Of a stretch of 64,000 nucleotides of DNA, positions 32,995 to 42,650 are shown in pieces; positions within the stretch are counted from its first letter, which is position 1, and every line of letters begins with the position of its first letter. Location: assembly GCF_002127325.2 (NCBI RefSeq), contig NC_035439.2, positions 137,579,901 to 137,643,900 on the forward strand. Direction: 5' to 3'. This stretch comes from Helianthus annuus (lineage: Eukaryota; Streptophyta; Magnoliopsida; Asterales; Asteraceae). The notes beneath the pieces were generated by a model, which did not search any database, was not told where the DNA came from, and saw only the letters and a list, made by a program, of their open reading frames with translations. Position numbers and translations under genes: made by a program.

Positions 32995-33318
32995 TTAAAG
33001 ATTTGCATTTTCTGCTACAGTAGCTAGCATATATAAATTTGCCCATTTTTCATCTAACTTATCTTCCCAATGTGATTTATTGATTAAATCCTGGGTTTCC
33101 TTTTTAATCCTCTTTTCTCGGATTTGCTCCTTACTTTTCTTAATAATCATACTCCTTTTTCTAGGAGAAAGCGGATATTCATAATTCGCTTTTTGCACAA
33201 ATATTCCTTCTTCAGGAATTGTAGGGAGCTTTGAAAATTTAGTTTTGGACGAACTTCCCTCTTCGTAAATTGATCTATCTAATTTAAGATAGATATCTTG
33301 CAACTTTTGTTTACCCAT
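32995..33318 (-). CDS. Pre-gag ORF A of the chromovirus, unknown
   Basis: 107 codons from an ATG at 33318, about 100 bases after the primer site. It is very hydrophilic and Lys/Glu-rich (MGKQKLQDIYLKLDRSI; then SPRKRSMIIKKSKEQIREKR; then WEDKLDEKWANLYML). It has no signal peptide, membrane segment or recognised motif. It is the first ORF of the genomic RNA, so it would be translated first unless spliced out. It may be the 5' exon of a protein completed by ORF B, but the stop lies before the donor-like site. Confidence 0.5.
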   Translation of the reverse strand: MGKQKLQDIYLKLDRSIYEEGSSSKTKFSKLPTIPEEGIFVQKANYEYPLSPRKRSMIIKKSKEQIREKRIKKETQDLINKSHWEDKLDEKWANLYMLATVAENANL

Positions 33319-33421
33319 ACTGTAACTAACAAATAATCAGTTAAAAGCACATAACACATAATTACATAATAGTAATCAGGAAAATTAAGTATTGTTTAAA
33401 TACTTAATTAGCTTAACTCAG

Positions 33422-33435
33422 TGGCTCTGATACCA
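33422..33435 (-). other. Chromovirus primer binding site
   Basis: The minus strand TGGTATCAGAGCCA is complementary to the initiator-Met tRNA 3' end. It lies nine bases inside the LTR border. Confidence 0.92.
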
Positions 33436-33444
33436 CCTTGTTTC

Positions 33445-34954
33445 TGTCACGGCCCCCGACCCGGTTTGACCCGTTTCCGGAGCCGCGGGACAGAAACTCC
33501 GTAATATTTGTTTAATTGAGTTTAGCAGCGGAAATTTTTTTTATATCAGGATCGTTGTAAAGCTAAAACTTTTCCCAATTATTTGTATTTCACAATTCGG
33601 GATAAAACCCCGATAATTTACAATACATAAGTTTAGTGATAAATCCTTATTTCAAAACATCTTTCTTTGTTTTATACTGAGCCACTATTTAAGCTTGAAA
33701 TGCTCCTCAGCATTTTTCCTGATTTACAGCAGATTACCTGAAACATGTTTGAAAAAGATTTTGTCAGCGGGAAATACTGAGTGAATTATTCTAGTTACTG
33801 AAAATGACACATTTTATGATTATTCACAGTGTTAAGATCTTTTACGCATGTTTCTGATATCAACCAACTACCCACAGTATTTGTCACTCGACCGGATCTG
33901 TGACAGTGGTCATATCACCATTGGCTGCCCCAATGAATGATGTAAATCAATTAAATTAGGTTCGCCCACCTAAAATGATTTAAACTGTAGTAATGTGCAC
34001 AATACCCCACATACTGGCTGTAATTTGGTGATTACATCAACTTAATCACTGGTATTATAATCTCGGAAAAATGAATTTGGAGTATTGTAAAATAGTTAAC
34101 ACTCACAAACGGTGAGAAAAGAGTTTAGAAAAGAAGAATAACTCACATTGCAGATTTACTACGGATAGAATAGGATTTTAGCCCTGTTAACCTAATTTCA
34201 CAATAATGCACACAAAACAGGGTTAGTGATCAATACAGCAGTTACGATAACTTACGAGATCAAATTCTCACAATGAATGACAAAGTGCAATACTTCAACT
34301 CGTTTATCAAAATGACAAACGACAAAGTATAATACTTCAACTCATTTATCGAATTATCGACAAACGACAAAGTATAATGCTTCAACTCATTTATCGAATT
34401 ATCGACAAACGACAAAGCATAACCCAATGTGGGCGGCACTTAGACATTCTTTGGATATATTGATCCCGGAAACTGAATCGTAATAGCGATCGAGTAATTA
34501 CCCTGTTCCGCGGCAGCACCTCGATAACAGTGTGTGTGTAGTTGTAGTATAATTGTGATAATTCGTCGTACAGAAAGCGTTTGGACGACGTTTTAACTTC
34601 CAATTTCAAGTCCCAAGGCCCTCTATTTATACTGAAAATTGGCTTCTCCCGCGTGTCGCGGCAGAATTCGGGGAACCTCTCGCGTATCGCCTGAGATGCC
34701 AATTTAGGGTAGGGTAGGTTTCGTGTCCAGTAGCTTGGGTGAGTTGACAGTTTTATAAAATTCAATTCAGACAACGTATAATAAGGATAATATCGATTAG
34801 GGTTTAACCCCCCCTGAGTTTTAGGGGCCCTGATCCTGATTCCGATTGTTTCGAAAATTTTAGGGTTAGTGCAGAATTACTTAGATGTCTCAATTAGGGT
34901 TTCCTTATTGACTAATTATCATTTTAATTATTAATTTTAATGAGAGTTGTTACA
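33445..34954 (-). repeat. Chromovirus 5' LTR
   Basis: 1,510 bp, nearly identical to the 3' LTR. Confidence 0.95.
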
Positions 34955-34959
34955 CCAGG

Positions 34960-36017
34960 CTTCATTCTATGAACCGGTGCGGGAAAACCGGGTGGAACTG
35001 GACAACTCGTCACAATCCGTATGTTCGTGGGTGGGAGGCACGTCATCAAAACTTGGTCACCGGGGAACTCATCACATTTGTTTCCGTTGCCAATGATTAC
35101 ATGCCGTGGTACATGCAACATACTGTGTTATATCTGACAAACCCACAGTTGCCAGCTGGCCCTACGAGCGGTTTTCAAGACGAAGGAGCAAGGGTCCAAA
35201 TGATGGTATATATAAGTTTAAAATTATTCAAAGTTACCATTATTATTGTTAGTATAAAAATTAATTATTAATTTTTTTTGCAGTCGGAGACGATGGGTCT
35301 AATTCACCGATCTCAAGATCTGGACTTTATTCAGGGTGCGGCGTATCGGGCCCTTGAGATGTCTAATGTTCCAGAATACACACAATATCCGACTCACCTT
35401 ACACAAGAGCCGGTGGACCTTGTTTCATATCCTCGTACACAGAGGTTAGAGAGGCCACGGCGTCGTGGTCGTGGTGGTAGAAACGTTCAAGAGGCCGGGA
35501 CATCAAATTGGGGCACAAACTTCGAAACAGGGGGGGATAAGGATTCGGGGTTAACGAAAATGAAAATTTTGCGGGAAACTTTGGTGGGTCACAAAATGTT
35601 GGCACTATGTTTGCGGACGCTAATTTAGCGGCAAACAATGATAATACTGAGTCATAGCAGTCAATGTTGGCTATAGCATGCATCTCCGGCGGTTATGACG
35701 TCACCGACTTATTGGACCTCCAAGAAAATGATATGGGTAACAAAAACAACAACAACAATCAGTTTGTGGACCCAAACATAAGTCAGACAGGATTTCTTAG
35801 CCCCTCGCCACAGATCGTGGACCCCAACATAAGTCAGGCAGGGTTTGTTACTCCCGCGTCACAGATGATCACCTTTATGCCAGAGACCCAAAAAGACTAT
35901 CAGTACTGGGCCCATAACCAAAGTAATGAAGATCACCGGACCCGTTATCAAAATGTTGAACCAAACCCCTTAGACTGGCGTCTCGACTTGAACCTGTTTC
36001 CACCGAATGACCCATAG
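34960..36017 (+). pseudogene. PMD gene, 3' part with EAR-like end
   Basis: Continues the PMD exon cut at 25734. LHSMNRCGKTGWNWTT, then VANDYMPWYMQHTVLYLT are the usual end of the domain. An intron (35206-35283, GT...TTTTTGCAG) leads to an exon with FIQGAAYRALEMSN and a basic stretch ERPRRRGRGGRN. A G7 run near 35530 shifts the frame and a TAG lies at 35655-35657. After that the frame runs to 36017 with two VDPNISQ units, and ends DWRLDLNLFPP. That end satisfies both forms of the EAR repression motif (LxLxL and DLNxxP), which binds TOPLESS-type corepressors. Lesions and insertion mean no full protein from this copy. Confidence 0.75.
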
Positions 36018-36229
36018 TTAACTGATTTAAGAGTGTAATACATTTTCAAATTAATATATTGTGTTTTTTGTTGTTGTTATTTGTGCAATATATTTTACTA
36101 TTATTTTATTATTCAAAGTAAACTGATACTGAACAAATTTCATAGCATTAAAAAGTTCATTACATTAACCAAAAAAAGACATCAATAACTGGTTCAGAGT
36201 AAACTGATACTGAACTTCTAAAACTTAAA

Positions 36230-36660
36230 CTAAAAATACACATAAACCACCACAATCATGAACCAAGTAAACAATAAACACATCGTCAAAAACATCACTT
36301 CCTTAGCTTTCTTAATTGCCAAATCATCTTTGTTTTCCATGCTCCTTAACAGTGCTGGTATTACCTTCTCACAACCAGGGCATGAATATGAAGTTGGAGA
36401 TGAAGGTGTATCAGCCCACCGTATAAAACCACAATCTTTCTTCTGTAAAAACACAATAATCAGGAAATAGCCATATAACTAACTTCAATCAACTATAATT
36501 TTAACTTACACAGCATAAGAAGCGGCGATTTGGATTAGCTTCAGTCTTCGAAATCTTGTACCAAGTCGCTGCACCACATGAACAGAGGAATTGAGAAGCT
36601 TCCCCGCCCTGAGATGATTTCTTGTTGGAGCTTGCAACGGATTTTTGAGATATCTTCAGG
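36230..36660 (-). pseudogene. Small GRF zinc-finger membrane protein gene
   Basis: Two exons on the minus strand with a 67-base intron (GTAAGT at 36509, ACAG ending at 36443). Exon 1 gives FLCSCGAATWYKISKT and NPNRRFLCC; exon 2 gives KKDCGFIRWAD. Together these hold the spaced Cys residues and the G/N-R-R-F words of the GRF-type zinc finger, which binds single-stranded nucleic acid in other proteins. A hydrophobic segment (MFLTMCLLFTWFMIVVVYVY) ends the protein, so it may sit in a membrane. Such short GRF-plus-membrane proteins are common beside plant transposons. I find no in-frame ATG before the finger; an ATA lies about where a start would be, so it is probably inactive. Confidence 0.7.
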
Positions 36661-36889
36661 TTGTATCGATTTGGGAATTAGGGTTCGTATGAAATCAGGG
36701 AGCCACAAAAGAAGAGAAGTAAATCGATTGGATCGATTTAGGGAATGAGGTATTTATATCTGTTTATCATTAAGGGTATAAAGGACATTTCGTAATTTTT
36801 AACCAAGATGCATTTTTCTCAAAAAGAAAAATGATTTTTAATTGAATTTCCACCCACTATAAATACCCCCACCATAGGGAATGAGAACT
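36661..36889. promoter_or_regulatory. Divergent promoter, GRF gene and Ulp1-like gene
   Basis: About 230 bases between the two divergent genes contain a TATA box on each strand: ATATAAATAC at 36760-36751 (minus) and CTATAAATACC at 36857-36867 (plus). A small hairpin (CATTTTTCT...AGAAAAATG) lies near 36814-36833. Confidence 0.5.
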
Positions 36890-37978
36890 CCACAAAAACC
36901 ACAACCACCTTTATCGCAAACCAAGGTGACAATCAAGTAGCTGATGAGCAAAACAATTCGCATGTGGTCCAGAGAAACTCACTTTCGATTCTAAACAAAT
37001 TAAGACGTCCAAGCGGTCGTTCTAACACTTCATCTTTTCCAAAGCCGACCCAAAACGTTATCCTAAATAACCCTGGGTCGTCCGCTTAGTCGAGTAAACC
37101 TGGTGGCAGCCTTCTAGAAAGAAAAAAAATTTTGCATTTCCAACCGACAAGTCCGAAAATTGGTCTAGGGATGCTGTTGATTTTTACCTAAAGGGGTATT
37201 CCCCTTTTTGTTATTCTCGCTTTTTAGGGGAAATACAGCTACCTAGAAGCTTTTGGGGTAGCCTACTAGGCTACGAATCTAATGCATGCCTAAAAGACAT
37301 TGTAATTCCAATCCTACCATTATTAGTTTTTATTATACAAATCATTGATTAGATATATTATTTTTATGGCAGCATGTTCAAGCGTGGACGTTAAGGCTGA
37401 TGCGGCTACGATAGTCTAAACTTTTAAAAGACCCATCAAGGAAATTGCGTTCGACTGTTTTACCTCCCCAATTTTTTGAAGACGTGTGTCATACAAAGGA
37501 TTGTTTAAGAGCGGTAGACATGGCGGGAAGGAAGGAACCGTACCCTCCATTTTGGGAGGTTGATTATTTGTATATTCCGATATGGATTAAGCAGGAGGAG
37601 TGGTTACTATTCCGTGTTGATATGTTTAACATGGAAATAACACAATATTGGACTGATAAAAGATGGGGAAATGAAAAACGACGGCTGGTTGAAAACGTCA
37701 TGGACATTTTTCCAATTTTCTTCAATCATTTTCTTGACCAAATCCACTATTGGCGAAACTCGAGATACTGCACAAAGAAAAAAGTTTCATTTGGTTTTGT
37801 TCAAGATGGTGTGCCTCAGGACAATGGTAACATTGCTAATTCATGGGTGCTTGTCTGTATGATGATGGAGAACCTTGTAAGAGGCAAGTCGCTCATTGAT
37901 GAAAGTGACGTAGAAGAGGCTTGTATCAACTACCGTCGCCACATGGATAACGAGCTTTATAGATGGCATTGTATGTAG
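36890..37978 (+). pseudogene. Ulp1-like pseudoprotease gene A
   Basis: Ulp1/C48 proteases remove SUMO using a His-Asp-Cys triad. This gene shows FLGEIQLPRSFWGSLLGYES (about 37215-37275), an exon from 37374 (HVQAWTLRLMRLR, then a stop), and the long frame 37445-37978: YPPFWEVDYLYIPIWI, EEWLLFRVDMFNMEITQYW, then NSWVLVCMMMENLVRG and an R-R-H-tail. The fold is recognisable, but the triad is not: the H-W pair is EW, the Asp loop reads YWTDK and the DCG of the nucleophile is NSW. Earlier exons contain stops. Its paralogue at 46979-47987 is similarly changed. It resembles the C48 genes carried by Mutator elements. Confidence 0.65.
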
Positions 37979-38066
37979 GATGAATGTTGTTTTGGTTTAT
38001 GAATTGTGCTTTCGTACTATCTATATAATAAAAATTTAATGTTTCCTCATATTCTTGCATTTATGC

Positions 38067-39065
38067 TTTTTAACAAAAAAGGACCATCCTTGCCTTTTCT
38101 GGGTCTGTTTTCTCACCGGTGCGTCGCAGGTCACCGTCACCGGGTTTCTTCGTGTCCTATGCTAGGGTGAATAAGGACTTGGGCGAGTGGCGTCGTCTCG
38201 CCGGAGGCCGTTTCCTCTCATTTGGGGGGGGGGGGGGGCAAAACGGCCTAAAAGCCATTTTTTTGCTTTTTGACAAAAAGGGCCATCCTTGCCTTTTCTG
38301 GGTCTGTTTTCTCATCGGTGCGTCGCAGGTCACCGTCACCGGGTTTCTCCGTGTCCTATGCTAGGGTGAATAAGGACTTGGGCGAGTGGCGTCGTCTCGC
38401 CGGAGGCCGTTTCCTCTCATTTGGGGGGGGGGGGGCAAAACGGCCTAAAAGCCATTTTTTGCTTTTTGACAAAAGGGCCATCCTTGCCTTTTCTGGGTCT
38501 GTTTTCTCACCGGTGCATCGTAGGTCACCGTCACCGGGTTGCTCCGTGTCCTATGCTAGGGTGAATAAGGACTTGGGCGAGTAGCGTCGTCTCGCCGGAG
38601 GTCGTTTCCTCTCATTTGGGGGGGGGGGGGCAAAATGGCCTAAAAGCCATTTTTTTGCTTTTTGACAAAAAAGGGCCATCCTTGCCTTTTCTGGGTCTGT
38701 TTTCTCACCGGTGCGTCGCAGGTCACCGTCACCGGGTTTCTCTGTGTCCTATGCTAGGGTGAATAAGGACTTGGGCGAGTGGCATCGTCTCGCCGGAGGT
38801 CGTTTCCTCTCGTTTGGGGGGGGGGGCAAAAGATCCTAAAAGCCATTTTTTGCTTTTTGACAAAAAGGGCCATCCTTGCCTTTTCTGGGTCTGTTTTCTC
38901 ACCGGTGCGTCGCAGGTCACTGCCACCGGGTTTCTCCGTTTCCTATGCTAGGGTGAATAAGGACTTGGGCGAGTGGCGTCGTCTCGCCGGAGGTCGTTTC
39001 CTCTCGTTTGGGGGGGGGGGGCAAAAGGGGCCTAAAAGCCATTTTTTGCTTTTTGACAAAAAAAA
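38067..39065. repeat. About 196-bp satellite, five units
   Basis: Units start (word CCATCCTTGCCTTTTCTGGG) at 38084, 38283, 38478, 38676 and 38870, periods 194-199. Each has CGTCGCAGGTCACCGTCACC, CTTGGGCGAGTGGCGTCGTC and a run of 9-14 G; the G-run length explains most of the period variation. ORFs on both strands follow from the repeat and are not genes. Confidence 0.95.
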
Positions 39066-39162
39066 AGTGTCGGATCACGATATTTAATAATTTAAAGCTA
39101 ATACAAGTACGATAAAGCATTGCATGCTTCATTACATGTTGGGGGTGAAAAACGAGCTGCAT
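39066..39162 (-). pseudogene. 3' end of Ulp1-like gene B
   Basis: The short flank between the satellite and the Athila-like element is, on the minus strand, the continuation of the gene interrupted at 46979. After EFYA the frame runs a few residues more to a stop near 39115. Confidence 0.5.
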
Positions 39163-40360
39163 TGATGCGTGTTAGTGTATATATGTTTTTAGATATATAT
39201 TTAAGCCCTTTTTACACTTTTAGCCAAGTTTTAAATTTATAAAACATGATATTTACTAACACTAAACACACATATGGGCAAGTGCACCCATCGTGGACGT
39301 AGTATAGTGTTGGTAAGATACCGAGGTCGTCCAAGGACACAAGAGCTTTTAATACCGGTTTATCCTCAACGTCTAATCAAATCAAAAAAAAAAGTTAGAA
39401 AAATGTTTTAAACTAAGAAAAATAAAAACTAACTAAAATGCTGAAAATAAAATAAAAACAGATAGACAAGATGAATCACTTGGATCCGACACGTGTATTA
39501 GTATAACATTTGATTATTTTCGCACTTTTGCACTTGTTTAAGAGATTATCTTAGTTATTGTAGTAGGCCCCTCTTTTGAAGGCGACGTTACCCTCAACCC
39601 AGTAGTTTGAGTCAGCAAGGATACAATCCTAAAGGGTCGGATTATTGGAAGATAATGAATTAAGTTATTAATGCAAATTGTGGTAGGCCCCGCTTCTGGC
39701 GGTGACGTTACCCTCGGCTAAGTAGTCTGAGTCAGCAGGGATACAGTCCTAAATAGCCGGGTTATAGTATTAATAGTAGTTAACTTATGAGGGGGTCAAA
39801 GAGTTTGGATCCCCGCCATCCAATACCTATGGGCATTGAAGGAGATCCTACTAAATTTGACCCAGGTCCCAAGCAGGACCTCTAAACGCTGAACAAGGGC
39901 AAGACCCTTACCAAACCGTTCCCTTAACCCCCGACCAGGTAGCCAACATACCTCCATATAGACCGTGGAGATATGAATGGTGAAAATCTTTTATTTTATA
40001 TAGACAGTAAAATAACGCCAAGACACCACGGACAAACGATAAGGAAAGACCACCTTCAACATAAGTAACTAGTTATTAAAGTCATTAATACAAAACCAAA
40101 TAAAAAGTGCAAAAGATTAAAAATAAAAAGTATTATACTAAACACTTGTCTTCACCAAGTGATGTAAGAGACTTAGGCAATCATGGCCTTGATTGTCAAG
40201 AACTCTTACGATCAATCTTGGATCCCGAGACGACTCACACACTCTACGATGGACAATGGATGATGGTGGTGGATGATGGTGTTATGGTGGTGGTGGGTGG
40301 TGGATGAAGTGTGAGAGAGGTGGTGTGCCAAGGGATGAGAGAGAATGAATCCAAGCTCCT

Positions 40361-40370
40361 CTATTTATAG
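40361..40370 (-). promoter_or_regulatory. Athila-like TATA box
   Basis: CTATAAATAG on the minus strand, about 20 bases downstream of the palindrome cluster. The 5' LTR copy is at 46484-46493. Confidence 0.6.
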
Positions 40371-40387
40371 GCTGAACAGAAGGCTGG

Positions 40388-40608
40388 ACATGGCCCCGTG
40401 TCCGCTGGACACGGCCCCGTGCCCGCCTGACACTCTCTCTCCTCATTAATTGTAATTGCGAATTACAATTAATGCGGCTGCTGTACTTTCACCACGCCCC
40501 CGTGCTCGCTGGACACGGCCCCGTGGTGGGCAATGGAAGCTTCTACTGGTTTGTCTTTTCTGCTGCTTCCTGGGCACGCCCCCGTGTTCGCTGGACACGG
40601 GGCGTGTT
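40388..40608. promoter_or_regulatory. CACGGCCCCGTG palindrome cluster in the LTR
   Basis: Six copies or close variants (CACGCCCCCGTG, CACGGGGCGTG) near 40389, 40409, 40495, 40514, 40577 and 40595, just upstream of the TATA box on the minus strand. The equivalent cluster in the 5' LTR is at 46511-46731. Confidence 0.85.
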
Positions 40609-40855
40609 CAGACTCTGTTTCTTCCTTTTTGCTTTGGGAGGTGCCGTTGAGGGTCCGGGCAGTCTACTTTTGTTCCTTTTCTTGTATTTATGGTAGAATT
40701 AGTGGTCTTTTTGCTTCTTTTGTGATTTTGAGCTCATTTCATCCTGAAAATACAAAAGGAAGACAAAAACACTCTTTTTCCAACATTAGTACTTAAAAAG
40801 GGTTAGTTTTATGCCTTAATTGATGTGTTTTATATGTTGCATTTTACACACATCA

Positions 40856-42650
40856 AATACCCCCACACTTGAACTTTTGCTTGTCCTCAAGCAAAACTCT
40901 TTAAATGTGGCTTACACTCCCAAATGGAATAGGTAGAAGAGAAGTTTTTTAGCTTGTCCTAGAGTGTCGGGAATCCAAGGTTTTTATAGGCTTTATTTTT
41001 ATTTATTTACAATCCTATTCGTTATGATTTATTTTGAACTTTTCATAAGATAAACTACTTAGTTGGGCATAACATGCCTTATTAAAATTCCATTTATATA
41101 CAAGTTCACATACCTCACGGGAGATCACCCAACACTCGGCCGAAGGTGTATATTTAAGTGAATCACTCGAGAGCGGCACGGAACTTACGTCTTCCATAGG
41201 CTTGCCAAGCAATCAATCCTCCTCCTTTTTAACTTTTTACCTTTGTAAATATCAAGAGGACTTTTGGGGTGAAGGCTTGGGTTTAAAGGTGGGTGGTTGG
41301 TTAGTGGTTAGTAAAAAGGGCGAAAATCGTAACAAGTGTCGGTTTTCGTAAAATACCTTGTTTTTAGTGACTTATTATTTCTTTGAAGTATTTCTCAAAC
41401 AAGCTTTTGTAGCTTTTGTTTGTTTTTGACTTCATCATTTATTTTATTTTATTTTATTTTTTTTTTCGTCACATAAAAGGGTACGTTTATGAAAAACCGA
41501 GCTTGTTACTAAAATAAAGTTGAAAAATGAAAAAGGTTTTTGGTGGGTAAAAAAAATGTTTTGGGGGTAATGAAATGAAAGGTTTAGGCTCAAAGGGGTT
41601 TTCTAGGGGGATTTTTGGGTAGGTAAAAGAAATGAAAAATAATGGTTTTGAAAGAAAAATAGTTAGTCCTAATGCCTCTATCATTTACTTACTTGGGTTT
41701 AAGTTGGTAAGGACCGGGAATGTATCGTCGTGGCAAGTTCTAGATCTGTAAAGACCGAGTGGCTATTCACACAAGAAACGAAAAATGAGCATTTAATCTA
41801 AATATGTGTATTTTTATGCTCAATAAAGGCTCAAAACTCACTTTTGTGGGAATGGGTTTTTAATGTGAGCAAGCATATATAATCGAATTTTTAACTAGAC
41901 TTGTTATACCGTTTCATAATTTTCTTATGTTAGTTCTTTTTATCACGACGCTATCGGTTGTAAACTTGTAAAAATATAACCTTTTTAGAACTTGTTATTC
42001 CCAACTTAAACTAAGACAAGTAAATAAAAAAAATGAAAAAGTTTTTGAAAAAAATTTGGGGTGTTTAGCGGTTCCAATAGAGTTTTGTGTAAGGCTTGTG
42101 TTTAGGATTTTGCAAAATTTCAAGGTTTTAGCATCCCCCCCACACTTAAATTACACATTGTCCTCAATGTGTCCAAAAATAAAGTTTTTGGTTGATTAGA
42201 ATGTGTAAAAGTGTGTTTAAAAACAAAGATTTGTGTTACTGGCACTCTGGACACGGCCCCGTGTTGACCGGGCACGGCCCCGTGGTCAAGTGCCAGTAAC
42301 AAAAATTATAGAATTGAAACAGAAGCCTGGACACGGGGGCGTGTCCGCTGAACACGGCCCGTGTCCAGTTACCTGAACTGGGTGATTTTCTGCAGGGGGC
42401 TCAGCACGGGGCCGTGTTGGTTGGGCACGGCCCGTGTTGAGCCTTCTGTTATGGAGATTTTTGTCGGTTTGCTCTGTTCTTCGTGCATGGTTCCATTTTT
42501 CTCGTTCCCTTTTTCATCCATTACCACCATGAGTGTGTTTTATTCTGCAAAAATTAAAAGATTAAACTAAACTAAACTAAGGATAGATCTGCGGAATGCC
42601 TCCGTGGTGCGCCACGTTTATAAGGGTCCTTGGCTAGACCCGATTTCTGG
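40856..42650 (-). other. Non-coding 3' region of the Athila-like element
   Basis: A polypurine tract (minus strand CAAGTGTGGGGGTATT) abuts the LTR. The remaining 1.8 kb has T-rich runs and no ORF of note; pol would be expected here in an autonomous element. Six more CACGG...CCGTG palindromes lie at 42245-42440. Confidence 0.75.
42245..42440. repeat. CACGGCCCCGTG palindromes, 3' internal cluster
   Basis: Three pairs of palindromes, such as ACACGGCCCCGTGTTGACC followed by GGCACGGCCCCGTGGTC. The centres within a pair are about 20 bases apart. The cluster lies 3' of the gag-protease stop. Confidence 0.85.

Larger units (their letters stand above)
25735..34954 (-). mobile_element. Ty3/gypsy chromovirus, 9.2 kb
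   Basis: Complete minus-strand element inserted in the PMD gene. TSD CCAGG at 25730-25734 and 34955-34959. LTRs of 1,512 and 1,510 bp start TGTCACGGCC and end GTTGTTACA; I count about eight differences, so it is young. Order: LTR, initiator-Met primer site, two extra ORFs, gag-protease-RT-RNase H-integrase, chromodomain-like end, polypurine tract, LTR. Closest in layout to the Tekay/Del lineage. Confidence 0.95.
39163..40855 (-). repeat. Athila-like 3' LTR
   Basis: 1,693 bp. Contains two diverged copies (about 39562 and 39681) of a 120-base phrase with GTAGGCCCC...GACGTTACCCTC...AGTCAGCA, a GGT-rich stretch near 40255-40310, a TATA box and a CACGGCCCCGTG palindrome cluster. Confidence 0.95.

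Noticed and set aside
38119..39087. Overlapping ORFs on both strands in the satellite
   Set aside because: They follow the repeat period and G runs; no similarity to a protein family.
40107..40796. ORFs in the Athila-like LTR, duplicated at 46230-46919
   Set aside because: LTR sequence with GGT repeats and palindromes; no coding evidence.
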